Shown in pieces: positions 1 through 7,070 of a stretch of 17,996 bases of DNA (positions within the stretch are counted from its first letter, which is position 1; each line of letters opens with the position of its first letter). The notes beneath the pieces are model-generated. The model had not been told where the DNA came from, searched no databases, and saw only the letters and a list, made by a program, of their open reading frames with translations. A program made the position numbers and the translations under genes. The DNA is from CAYQUL01 sp964568925 (GTDB lineage: Bacteria; Patescibacteriota; Microgenomatia; UBA8517): positions 1 through 17,996 of the forward strand of contig CAZMSJ010000017.1 in NCBI GenBank assembly GCA_964568925.1. The letters run 5' to 3'.

Positions 1-47
1 TCTGTTAAACTACCGATAATCCTAAATTAGTTGTTGAGGTGATACAG

Positions 48-545
48 GTGAATTCAATTTCAGATGCAACAATTAGTGCTTCTGTTGATCAATTGTTTTT
101 TCGTTCAACACGAGTACTTGCTCACGTCTTGGGGTGGGAGGAACGCCTTGGAGGGAATCATCCATTTGGTCGCTTGTGGGGATCCTTGGACGCGCTCTTT
201 GGAATTAATGCATTCCCTTGTTTGAGGAAAGAGCATCCTCGTGAGATTTTAGCAATTGCACTGTCAGTTGCTCTTCACGACGAGCCATACACAAGGTACC
301 GAGCCAAAAAATATGATCTTGAGGTACTTCAGGTAAATAGATGGAGTATTCGGGTAAGTTTCCCTCTAAATACGTGGTACACCTCTATTCGTGTTTCAAA
401 GCTTGAACGAATTGTACCTCCTGATTTTTGGGAGAAAATCTATTACGTATCGATGCTAAACGCAGACATAATTAGCCAAGAGTCTTATGCACCGATCTAC
501 ATTGAAAACATGCGTGAGTATTTGCAAACAGCAGGTGTGGGGTAA
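48..545 (+). CDS. Hypothetical protein (165 aa)
   Basis: I do not recognise this protein. It is a soluble-looking sequence of about 165 residues with no membrane segment or signal peptide and many aromatic residues (a WGSLDALFG stretch, WYTSIRV, DFWEKIYYV). A GTG at 39 is also open in frame. I prefer GTG 48 because GAGGTG at 36-41 is a good Shine-Dalgarno sequence exactly six bases before it, whereas GTG 39 lies inside that SD. A possible -10 (GATAAT, 15-20) lies upstream, and its -35 would fall outside the window. The TAA stop lies in the loop of a strong intrinsic terminator, so the gene is probably the last or only one of its transcript. Function unknown; that it is a gene is fairly sure. 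Confidence 0.75.
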   Translation: MNSISDATISASVDQLFFRSTRVLAHVLGWEERLGGNHPFGRLWGSLDALFGINAFPCLRKEHPREILAIALSVALHDEPYTRYRAKKYDLEVLQVNRWSIRVSFPLNTWYTSIRVSKLERIVPPDFWEKIYYVSMLNADIISQESYAPIYIENMREYLQTAGVG

Positions 546-563
546 CCCACACCTTTCTTTTTT
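534..563 (+). terminator. Intrinsic terminator overlapping the stop codon
   Basis: GGTGTGGG (534-541) pairs perfectly with CCCACACC (546-553) around a GTAA loop, followed by tttctttttt (554-563). The TAA stop at 543-545 lies inside the four-base loop, so the last codons of the gene form the 5' arm of the stem. Confidence 0.9.
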
Positions 564-573
564 GCCCGATAGT

Positions 574-602
574 TTGATTTTTGTGAAAGAGAGGTCTAGA
601 AT
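574..602 (+). promoter_or_regulatory. Promoter of the RelA/SpoT gene
   Basis: TTGATT (574-579) and TAGAAT (597-602) are separated by exactly 17 bases. The -10 ends 11 bases before ATG 614, so the predicted leader is only about 0-5 bases and no SD lies at usable distance. Confidence 0.7.
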
Positions 603-613
603 TCCTTCTTAAG

Positions 614-2461
614 ATGCTTCACGAAAGAGAAAAACTCGAGGGTACTTCAGAAATTGTCTACAAAAACGCCTTTGTACGGGCAGCGTATAACCATGGAAAA
701 GAATCTCATCGTGGCCAGTTAAGAAAAGATGGGAAAGATTACTTTTTTGACCATTGCGTAGGGGTACAAACTATTATTGCCGAGGAGTGGGGAATTGATG
801 AGGACTTGGACCCTGAACTGAATGCTGCGGCACTTCTTCATGATGAACTGGAAGACACAGATGTAACATATGAAGATTTAGTAGCGCTCTTTGGTGTGTC
901 TGTGGCAAACATTGTTGAAGGTGTTTCAAAGTTTAAGTCAGACAATGAGATGGGGGCAAAGTTTCAAACCTTTGAAACTCGTCGCAAGGTTCTTGCAACG
1001 GGATATGAAGATCCACGAGTGCTCCTCATTAAACTTGCTGACAGACTGCACAACCTTCGTAACATGGAACATATGCCTGTTGAGTCACAGAAGAGAAAAT
1101 CGGAAGAAACAATTGAAATATATGCAAAAGTAGCTCGTGCCTTGGGTATGTGGAGAGTTAAAACAGAATTGGAAGATTGGAGTTTCAAATATTTGTTTCC
1201 TGAAGAGTTTCGTGATTTCACTTCAATAATTGATGCAGACCCAAGAAGAAGTGAAGATTTTATCGCATACAACAAAACACATCTTGAGTCCCTTCTTATT
1301 CAAAATGGATTAGTTGGCCATGTTGAGGTTCGAAAAAATGGATACTGGGCACTATACAAGAAAACAGAGAGATATGCGCGTCTAGCCAAGGGAGATCTTG
1401 AAGACATTAATGATGTAGTAAGTTTCAGAATTGTCGTTCCAACGGTTAATGATTGTTATCGTACCTTAGGGGTTATTCATCAATTTGGTATGCCAAACAG
1501 CTCTGTTGCTGTTGAGCGGTTTGACGAGTTTATTGCGTCCCCTCGTCCAAATAACTATCGAGCAATTCAAACCACTCTTGAGTGGCATGGTGGGGGAGCA
1601 CGACACGCGGTAGAAGTGGCAATTGCGACTGAGGAAATGGAGAACTTCAATAACAATGGTATCGTTTCAAAGATGAGAGATGGGGAGACAGATCTTGATG
1701 AATATTTAATGAAATCAGTATTTGTACAAAATAGTGATCCTCATAAAGTAAAACTGAAACTGTTAATGAAAGATGCAACGGGCGTTGACCTTGCATATGA
1801 AATGTTAGGGGACTTTGGTGGTGCTCGTGCAGATCACTTGGAAACTCCTGAAGGGGAAGTTCTTCCACTCACTACAATTTTTCAAAACGCCAGTGTTTTA
1901 AAAGTTGTAACAACAGAAACAAGACAAACACCAAAAGCTTCATGGCTGCCTTACGTTCTTCCGGAAACTGCCCAAATTATTCGCAATCAATTAAAAATTC
2001 ATGATCGAGAGGTAGCCATTGCCTCACGCCAAGCAGAGCTTGATCGAGTACTTAATAAACGTGGAATTATTGATATCGCTGACCTTGGGGACCTAACCAA
2101 GAAACTCTTGTTTGATTATGGATGTGAGTCAGTTGCCGAGCTTTCGTTCCTGGTGACCCGTTCACAAACGACTTTAAAAGACTTTGAACAAGCATTAGAC
2201 AATTGCAAGATAACAAAGGGAGATCTCGCTTGGACCAGTATTTATCTCTCAGGCAAACAAGATGAGCCAGGAATTTTAAGTGATGTTGTTGAGTGGGCAC
2301 AGGCAATGAACAAAACAATTGTCAAAGATGAGAGTCATGTTGCAGTCACCGGAGAGTTTACGATCGCCATGATTGTGAAAGGCTTAACCGCAGCTGAAGA
2401 AGAACACATTAAAGAGAAGTTAACAGCAGACTCACGCTTCACAAGTGTTACTGTGGTTTAG
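614..2461 (+). CDS. rel: RelA/SpoT-family (p)ppGpp hydrolase/synthetase, divergent synthetase domain
   Basis: Long-type RelA/SpoT homologue, expected to make and/or degrade the alarmone (p)ppGpp in the cytoplasm. The N-terminal HD hydrolase domain (about 15-170) keeps the metal and catalytic residues: H47 in FFDH, HDELEDT with H76, D77, E80 and D81, and KLADRLHNLR with D143 and N147. The synthetase-like domain (about 230-350) aligns from VRKNGYWALYKK through DINDVVSFRIVV and RPNNYRAIQTTL to VEVAIATEEM. It keeps R240, K250, D267, Y315 and E334, but positions that are normally K, H, H, Q and R in GRPKH, SLHT and EVQIRT are N, G, Q, A and A. A TGS domain (about 369-434) and a C-terminal ACT-like domain starting at DEPGIL (about 550-614) follow. 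At 615 aa it is shorter than typical Rel proteins of about 730. It ends in a 14-bp overlap with the convergent nuclease. Family assignment is sure. Whether synthesis still works is not. Confidence 0.9.
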   Translation: MLHEREKLEGTSEIVYKNAFVRAAYNHGKESHRGQLRKDGKDYFFDHCVGVQTIIAEEWGIDEDLDPELNAAALLHDELEDTDVTYEDLVALFGVSVANIVEGVSKFKSDNEMGAKFQTFETRRKVLATGYEDPRVLLIKLADRLHNLRNMEHMPVESQKRKSEETIEIYAKVARALGMWRVKTELEDWSFKYLFPEEFRDFTSIIDADPRRSEDFIAYNKTHLESLLIQNGLVGHVEVRKNGYWALYKKTERYARLAKGDLEDINDVVSFRIVVPTVNDCYRTLGVIHQFGMPNSSVAVERFDEFIASPRPNNYRAIQTTLEWHGGGARHAVEVAIATEEMENFNNNGIVSKMRDGETDLDEYLMKSVFVQNSDPHKVKLKLLMKDATGVDLAYEMLGDFGGARADHLETPEGEVLPLTTIFQNASVLKVVTTETRQTPKASWLPYVLPETAQIIRNQLKIHDREVAIASRQAELDRVLNKRGIIDIADLGDLTKKLLFDYGCESVAELSFLVTRSQTTLKDFEQALDNCKITKGDLAWTSIYLSGKQDEPGILSDVVEWAQAMNKTIVKDESHVAVTGEFTIAMIVKGLTAAEEEHIKEKLTADSRFTSVTVV

Positions 2462-3065
2462 GAGTACTGGTTGGCTTAGCTGTCTTTGTACTATCACTTT
2501 TTGGTAACTTCTGACCGGCACAGGCTTCACCCCACAACCCTTTTTTATCAAATCGTGCTTGTCTCTCAGCCTCTCGAAGTTCTGTTTGCTGCCTAATGTC
2601 AGGAGGGTAACTTCGAGCAACTGCATAGCCATCCCATACAAGAAGTTTATTGATAAATTGATCTTCAACATATACATAGCGCAACAGTCTGCCAAAGTGA
2701 TCTGTGTTACTTACATCACGCAGAAGCTTAACCCGTTTTCCTTCAAGTAATTCTTTTGTGTGTTCACTTGCTTGTTTGCCAAAGCACCCATCTACTCGTC
2801 GCGGGTCCACTGTCTCTGGGGTATCTATCCCAATCATCCGTACTTTTCTTCCGTCTTCAATTTCAAATGTGTCCCCATCAATTACTTTAGTTACAAGGAC
2901 TTGTTCTTCATTTGTACCAAGCACTTCAGTTTGAACTTTGGTTTCAGGCGCTTTTGCGATTTTTAATGGGGAAGAAGTATTTGCTGAAGACAAAATGGTG
3001 AAGGTTAAAACAAAGATTGCTGATAGATATGCAGCCAGTCCTCGTTTTGTCCTTGGTATTTTCAT
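2448..3065 (-). CDS. Membrane-anchored thermonuclease (SNase family)
   Basis: Staphylococcal-nuclease-like phosphodiesterase of 205 aa that cleaves DNA and RNA. An N-terminal hydrophobic segment (about 10-29) acts as a signal peptide or anchor, placing the enzyme outside the membrane. A linker precedes the nuclease domain (about 55-182). The active-site set is complete by comparison with S. aureus Nuc: D63 and D65 in VIDGDT, R76, D81, T82 and E84 in RMIGIDTPET, and R126 in HFGRLLRYVYV. C94 and C182 could pair in a disulfide, as in many secreted members. The C-terminus is a low-complexity Ser/Thr/Lys/Pro tail. ATG 3065 lies eight bases after an extended -10 (TGGTATCCT, 3082-3074), with no SD. 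It is divergent from the DUF2207 gene. Nucleic-acid scavenging is a reasonable inference for an organism with small biosynthetic capacity. Confidence 0.93.
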   Translation of the reverse strand: MKIPRTKRGLAAYLSAIFVLTFTILSSANTSSPLKIAKAPETKVQTEVLGTNEEQVLVTKVIDGDTFEIEDGRKVRMIGIDTPETVDPRRVDGCFGKQASEHTKELLEGKRVKLLRDVSNTDHFGRLLRYVYVEDQFINKLLVWDGYAVARSYPPDIRQQTELREAERQARFDKKGLWGEACAGQKLPKSDSTKTAKPTSTPKPQ

Positions 3066-3073
3066 ACAGATTT

Positions 3074-3082
3074 AGGATACCA
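3074..3082 (-). promoter_or_regulatory. Extended -10 of the thermonuclease gene
   Basis: On the minus strand TGG-TATCCT reads 3082-3074, eight bases before ATG 3065. It is back-to-back with the plus-strand -10 at 3090-3095, so the two divergent promoters overlap. Confidence 0.5.
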
Positions 3083-3089
3083 TGAGGGG

Positions 3090-3095
3090 TAAAAT
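3090..3095 (+). promoter_or_regulatory. -10 element of the DUF2207 gene
   Basis: TAAAAT lies nine bases before ATG 3105, with no SD between. I see no convincing -35. Confidence 0.45.
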
Positions 3096-3104
3096 AAGAA
3101 ATAT

Positions 3105-4949
3105 ATGAAAAAGATCTTTTTCTCTGCATTTTTAGCAGTATTCCTTTTTCTTCTGTTTCCAACTACGAGTCTTGCCAAAGATTACTCAATACCAGATGCA
3201 GAGATTATTGTTCACCTGACAAAAGAGGGAAGTGCTTTAGTTTCTGAGAAGCGAACCTATGACTTTGATGGTTCTTTCACTTGGGCTGATATAAACATTC
3301 CACTTGCCGCCAAGTGTGGTGGCTGTGTTGACTACAAAATTAAAAATATTGCAGTGTTTGATGGTGATACGCCAATTGCACCAAGTAATATTACTACCTC
3401 ATATAATGGACAAGGAATAAATATCAGGTGGAACTACCAGGCAGTTGACCAAAAGAAAGTATTTACGATTACATACACCATTGAAAACGCCATAACAACT
3501 CACTCTGATATCTCTGAATTTTATTGGCAATTAATTGGAGACAAGTGGGACAAGGGAGTGGGGATTGTGCACGCTGAAGTGTTTTTCCCCTTTGTCGTCC
3601 CTTCTGACGCTGTCTGGGCATGGGGGCATGGACCTCTAAACGGAAAGGTAGTTATTCCTGACAACACGAAAGCAGTTTTTGATGCAACAAACTTACTGAA
3701 AAAGACTTTTTTTGAAGTGAGAGTTCTCTTTCCTCGTACCGTTGGTGCTTTTACTCAAAAAGGAGTTCTCTCAAAATCGACAATTATTTCAGAGGAAACA
3801 CAAAACGAAACAAATACCCGTAACAGTAGAACTGTCACAACCGGTATTACCGTTGTTGTTTCTTTGGTCTTCCTTCTCTTTACCATTCTTGCCTTAAAAG
3901 GTGTGATCTATTGGGGATACCGTTGGTATAAATATGGAAATGACAATACACCACCAGAGGTGAATTTGGCTGGAACACTTCATGAACCACCATCTGATTT
4001 GTCACCAACACTCGTTGAGGCACTTCTGTCTTGGAGTCACTCAGTAACAGGTGCCTCGATCGTTGCAACTGTTATCGAATTATCTAGACGAAAAGTGATT
4101 CGAATCACGAAAGAAAAAGAATCAACGATATTAGGTTTTATCGTTTTAGAGGCACCAATTTTACTTGAATACATTGATCGGAAAGCCCATGTTTCAAAGC
4201 TTGAGAAAAAATTACTTGAGTATCTCTTTCAAGGGGAACAGTCAGTTCATGTCTCAGAGATTAAACAATATGGAAGGAAAAAGACTGATATAGCTCAGAA
4301 GTTTTGGAAGGAGTGGAAAGAAGATGTTATTCATGAACTTGTTTCAGAAGGGCTCTTGGAGGCGGGGAGTGTTGTTGACCATGAGGAATCAAAGAGGCTA
4401 CAAACACTTCTGTATATATTGGGGTTTGTCGGTTTCTTTATTGGACTTCGTATGGTGAAAGACTTCCCAAACCTCTTTGTGTATGAATTTGTTATCACTT
4501 CATTTGTTCTCTTTATCTGTGGAATTGTATTAAGTGTCATTTCAACAGCCTTATACAAACGAACGGCAAAAGGGGACCAGGAATTGGCAAACTGGAAAGC
4601 ATTCAAAAAATTTATGAAGGACTATTCAGTTACCAAAAATTATGCAATTGATTCAGTTGTTTTGTGGGAAAAGTATCTGGTGTATGGAGCTGCACTTGGT
4701 ATTTCAGTTAAAGCCTTGGCCAGTATGCCAGTTACCTTTAATGAATCGTTTACCCACTCAGGTCTCTATATATACAACAGTGATGGGAGTGCCTCAGGTA
4801 TTGGAAACATGAGTAGCGACTTTGAATCAGCATTTAGTGGAATCAGCAGCTCAGTTGGCTCTTTTGGTGCATCAGGTGTTGGTGGAAGTGGGGGATTCTC
4901 CGGAGGTGGAGGAGGCGGTGGTGGTGGAGGTGGCGGAGGAGCAGGATAA
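3105..4949 (+). CDS. DUF2207-family membrane protein with poly-Gly C-terminus
   Basis: Predicted integral membrane protein of 614 aa, matching the DUF2207 (YciQ-like) family. A signal peptide (1-24, cleavage likely after TSLA) leads an extracytoplasmic beta-rich domain (about 25-240) containing C71 and C74. A first TM (about 246-268) leads into a large cytoplasmic helical part (about 275-430). Two closely spaced TMs follow (about 433-450 and 461-483). The typical late motif WEKYLVYGAALG (521-532) is present, and the tail is Gly/Ser-rich, ending with more than ten glycines in a row (about 600-612), as is common in this family. ATG 3105 follows a -10 at nine bases. The gene ends at a hairpin shared with the convergent 141-aa gene. 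The molecular role of the family is not established. Confidence 0.9.
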   Translation: MKKIFFSAFLAVFLFLLFPTTSLAKDYSIPDAEIIVHLTKEGSALVSEKRTYDFDGSFTWADINIPLAAKCGGCVDYKIKNIAVFDGDTPIAPSNITTSYNGQGINIRWNYQAVDQKKVFTITYTIENAITTHSDISEFYWQLIGDKWDKGVGIVHAEVFFPFVVPSDAVWAWGHGPLNGKVVIPDNTKAVFDATNLLKKTFFEVRVLFPRTVGAFTQKGVLSKSTIISEETQNETNTRNSRTVTTGITVVVSLVFLLFTILALKGVIYWGYRWYKYGNDNTPPEVNLAGTLHEPPSDLSPTLVEALLSWSHSVTGASIVATVIELSRRKVIRITKEKESTILGFIVLEAPILLEYIDRKAHVSKLEKKLLEYLFQGEQSVHVSEIKQYGRKKTDIAQKFWKEWKEDVIHELVSEGLLEAGSVVDHEESKRLQTLLYILGFVGFFIGLRMVKDFPNLFVYEFVITSFVLFICGIVLSVISTALYKRTAKGDQELANWKAFKKFMKDYSVTKNYAIDSVVLWEKYLVYGAALGISVKALASMPVTFNESFTHSGLYIYNSDGSASGIGNMSSDFESAFSGISSSVGSFGASGVGGSGGFSGGGGGGGGGGGGGAG

Positions 4950-4954
4950 ACAAA

Positions 4955-4978
4955 ATACCCAACCTTTCGATTGGGTAT
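4955..4978 (-). terminator. Hairpin terminator between convergent genes
   Basis: ATACCCAA (4955-4962) pairs with TTGGGTAT (4971-4978) across an 8-base loop. Read on the minus strand the stem is followed by TTTTGTTT, so it best terminates the 141-aa gene. On the plus strand, for DUF2207, the following bases are not T-rich. Confidence 0.75.
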
Positions 4979-4988
4979 AGTTATAAAC

Positions 4989-5414
4989 TTACATCACTGG
5001 CCATTGTATTCCTGCCAGTTTTTCTTTTGGGCCAACCGTAAAAATAATATCGTTTTCAATGTCAACCCAGAAGTCTTCAATGAACATATTTCTGACACGG
5101 ATACCAGCGGCGACTTTCACAGCGTCGTCATATCGATTCCATTCTTTAAAATAGAACCAAGGCTCAATCATTTGTTGAAAGAAACCTGCGTAGGCATCAA
5201 ACTGTCCTTCAGTCGCGGTCATACCGCAAATTACCACTTCTTTACTGTTCTTTGCGATAATTGTATGTTCCTTCAGAACAGACGTGGGGTTAACTATCCG
5301 AGCAAGAGAAGCACCAATCCTGCCGAATTCAAACTGCGAACTCCCCATATAATCAAACACTACTTTAGAAGAGTGAACTCTTCCCCTTGCAATAAGCCAA
5401 GGTTTTTTAGCCAT
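4989..5414 (-). CDS. Hypothetical protein (141 aa) with DYMGSSQFEFG motif
   Basis: Soluble-looking protein of unknown function, with no TM segment or signal peptide. Its most distinctive feature is DYMGSSQFEFG (21-31), preceded by a basic N-terminus (MAKKPW). The rest alternates beta-like stretches and aromatic-rich segments (EPWFYFKEWNRYDD, about 83-96). I associate DYMGSxEFEFG-like motifs with phage and bacterial hypothetical proteins, from memory only. A plus-strand reading frame covers the same region, but this strand has a full promoter (TTGACT-17-TACTAT), an SD (AAGGAG, six bases before ATG) and a terminator after the stop. It is one of the few genes here with a real leader (about 30 bases), so its expression may follow different rules from its neighbours. 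Confidence 0.82.
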   Translation of the reverse strand: MAKKPWLIARGRVHSSKVVFDYMGSSQFEFGRIGASLARIVNPTSVLKEHTIIAKNSKEVVICGMTATEGQFDAYAGFFQQMIEPWFYFKEWNRYDDAVKVAAGIRVRNMFIEDFWVDIENDIIFTVGPKEKLAGIQWPVM

Positions 5415-5420
5415 AATAAT

Positions 5421-5426
5421 CTCCTT
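5421..5426 (-). promoter_or_regulatory. Shine-Dalgarno of the 141-aa gene
   Basis: AAGGAG on the minus strand is followed by six bases (ATTATT) and then ATG 5414. This decides both strand and start. Confidence 0.85.
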
Positions 5427-5452
5427 TTGTGAATGGCTCTATCGATACACGT

Positions 5453-5481
5453 ATAGTACCAGCTATAAGCCGCTTAGTCAA
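5453..5481 (-). promoter_or_regulatory. Promoter of the 141-aa gene
   Basis: On the minus strand TTGACT (5481-5476), 17 bases, then TACTAT (5458-5453) preceded by TGG, an extended -10. The predicted start near 5446 gives a leader of about 30 bases carrying the SD. Confidence 0.75.
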
Positions 5482-5523
5482 GTTATAGGACTACAAATTC
5501 TCTAACACTTTATGCAACCCTTT

Positions 5524-5532
5524 TGATATACT
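5524..5532 (+). promoter_or_regulatory. Extended -10 of the first MFS gene
   Basis: TGA-TATACT ends eight bases before ATG 5541. The -35 region is poor, as expected for an extended -10 promoter. No SD is present. Confidence 0.6.
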
Positions 5533-5540
5533 AATAGTCA

Positions 5541-6722
5541 ATGTTCAAAAATAATCGAAATCTTGCCATTATTGCCCTCGTCGCAATCGTAAATGCCTTA
5601 GGGTACGGAATCATTATTCCAATTTTATATAGCTACTCTCAAAAGTTTGGATTGTCTGATTTTCAAAACGGTCTTCTGTTTGCTTTGTTCTCAGTTTGCC
5701 AATTTATTTCTACTCCTATTATTGGAAGACTCTCTGATAAATATGGTCGAAAGCCTCTCTTAGCTATTTCACTTGCTGGTACTGCTATTTCCTTTTTCAC
5801 TATGGCATTTGCCCCTAGTGCGATCTTTTTGTTCTTGGCACGTGCACTTGATGGTTTAACTGCAGGAAACTTGCCAGTAGCCCAAGCTGTTATTTCTGAC
5901 ACAACAGACGCAAAAGACAGAGCGAAAGGATTTGGTTTAATTGGTGCAGCCTTTGGTTTTGGCTTTATCTTTGGTCCAGCTATTAGTGCACTTACCGTTG
6001 GGTATGGCACACATGTTCCATTTATCATTGCTGGAATGGTCACATTAGTTGCCGTTTTCATGACCACCTTTGTATTACCTGAAACAAACAAGCAGATGGG
6101 GAAGGTGAAGAAAGGCAAGTTGTTTGATTTTAAGAAGCTTGTTAATTCAATCTTTGAACCAGCTATAGGAAAAACTCTTGCTATCTCCTTAATTTATTCA
6201 ACAGCTTTTTCACTCTTTATCTACGGTTACCAGCCATTTACGGTCAAGATCTTGAAACTTACGCCAACTGAAATTGCAGGTGTCTTTACCGCAATTGGAG
6301 TGATTGGATTAATTGCACAAGTTGCCTTAATTCCAAAGGTTGTAGCAGCTGTTGGTGACAAAAAAGCACTTCTTGGTGCTTTAACTGTTACTATTTTAAC
6401 CTTTTTAGGTATGGGATTAACGGTTTCACTTCCTCTTTTTATGTTGTTTATTATCATAAATGCCTTTGCAAACTCATTTGTTATGCCAATGCTTTCAACT
6501 CTTCTTTCAAAAGAAGTAGATGCATTAAGTCAGGGAAGTGTTCAGGGACTAAACGCTTCATACATGAGTGTAGGTCAAATTATTGGACCAGTAATTGGTG
6601 GAATCGTTGCAACATACTCTCTTTCAGCTCCATTTTTACTTGCAAGTCTCTTGTCAGTCATGTGTGTGTACTTTGGCTATTTAATCGTAAAGACTCATAT
6701 CCACAAGGAAGCACTTTTTTAA
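5541..6722 (+). CDS. MFS transporter, DHA1 / tetracycline-antiporter-like
   Basis: Twelve-TM major facilitator of 393 aa in the inner membrane. The N-half shows the drug:H+ antiporter signatures: motif A GRLSDKYGRK (62-71) in loop 2-3, the motif-B region RALDGLTAGN (101-110) and the motif-C region GAAFGFGFIFGP (135-146). A basic cytoplasmic loop (about 183-200, KVKKGK) separates the halves. Substrate cannot be read from the sequence: multidrug or tetracycline-like efflux is the usual role, but metabolite export is equally possible. It is paralogous to the MFS protein at 7071-8324 (compare DGLTAGNLPVAQAVISDTTD with DGLSGGNLSVAQAIVSDTTD). ATG 5541 lies eight bases after an extended -10. No terminator is visible before the DUF3467 gene 30 bases downstream, so read-through is possible. 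Confidence 0.92.
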   Translation: MFKNNRNLAIIALVAIVNALGYGIIIPILYSYSQKFGLSDFQNGLLFALFSVCQFISTPIIGRLSDKYGRKPLLAISLAGTAISFFTMAFAPSAIFLFLARALDGLTAGNLPVAQAVISDTTDAKDRAKGFGLIGAAFGFGFIFGPAISALTVGYGTHVPFIIAGMVTLVAVFMTTFVLPETNKQMGKVKKGKLFDFKKLVNSIFEPAIGKTLAISLIYSTAFSLFIYGYQPFTVKILKLTPTEIAGVFTAIGVIGLIAQVALIPKVVAAVGDKKALLGALTVTILTFLGMGLTVSLPLFMLFIIINAFANSFVMPMLSTLLSKEVDALSQGSVQGLNASYMSVGQIIGPVIGGIVATYSLSAPFLLASLLSVMCVYFGYLIVKTHIHKEALF

Positions 6723-6738
6723 CTTTAGAGTAGGTTTG

Positions 6739-6747
6739 TGCTATTAT
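6739..6747 (+). promoter_or_regulatory. Extended -10 of the DUF3467 gene
   Basis: TGC-TATTAT ends five bases before ATG 6753. TTAACT (6719-6724) lies 17 bases upstream as a possible -35. The element overlaps the in-frame GTG at 6738, arguing against that start. Confidence 0.6.
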
Positions 6748-6752
6748 TCCCC

Positions 6753-7016
6753 ATGGCCGCAAAAAAGAACAAAAACGAAATGTCCATTAATTTGGAACCA
6801 GACGTTACTCCAGTGTTATATACCGACAATATTTTAATTACCGTGAATGAAGATGGGGTAGTTTTAGATTTTGGTCAAAATGTTGGTTCAACAAATAGTA
6901 TCCAAGTAGTTACTCGTGCAGGGATGAGTAAAACCCATGCAAGAAAGCTTGTGAACGAACTCGGAAATCTTCTTTTGATGGCAGAAGGACAAATTTCAAC
7001 AGGGGAGAGAAACTAA
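6753..7016 (+). CDS. DUF3467-family small protein (87 aa)
   Basis: Short protein resembling the DUF3467 family. After a Lys-rich start (MAAKKNKN) comes PVLYTDNILITVNEDGVVLDFG (about 20-41), matching the family's conserved core in which a PxYxDxxxV strand leads to a VxDFG turn. A helical C-terminus follows with a THARKLVNELGNLL stretch (61-74), corresponding to the family's HAKxLxxxL helix. It is probably cytoplasmic; the family has no established function. GTG 6738 would add five residues but lies inside the -10 element, so ATG 6753 is chosen. The gene lies between two paralogous MFS transporters on the same strand (gaps 30 and 54 bases), which may be chance or a functional link. Confidence 0.8.
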   Translation: MAAKKNKNEMSINLEPDVTPVLYTDNILITVNEDGVVLDFGQNVGSTNSIQVVTRAGMSKTHARKLVNELGNLLLMAEGQISTGERN

Positions 7017-7048
7017 CTACTTCATGTCTTTCTCAGTTAGCTCGTAGC

Positions 7049-7057
7049 TGTTATGCT
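7049..7057 (+). promoter_or_regulatory. Extended -10 of the second MFS gene
   Basis: TGT-TATGCT ends 13 bases before ATG 7071. The alternative in-frame ATG at 7053 lies inside this hexamer, so it could not be on a transcript from this promoter. Confidence 0.45.
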
Positions 7058-7070
7058 TTGTCTTGTATTT

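Noticed and set aside
4899..4949. Poly-Gly tail as a sequencing artefact or repeat expansion
   Set aside because: Gly-rich C-termini are normal for DUF2207 proteins, and codon use in the tract is mixed.
4971..5432. Plus-strand open frame of 153 codons antisense to the 141-aa gene
   Set aside because: It lacks promoter and SD and overlaps the terminator hairpin, while the minus-strand gene has promoter, SD and terminator in the right order.
5663..6118. Minus-strand open frame of 151 codons within the first MFS gene
   Set aside because: It is a shadow of a hydrophobic plus-strand gene with clear MFS motifs; it shows no motif or start signal.
7007..7040. Possible H-type pseudoknot after DUF3467 (GAGAAA/TTTCTC and CTAACT/AGTTAG)
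   Set aside because: The two helices would have zero-length connecting loops, which is sterically unlikely. At most they are alternative weak hairpins.
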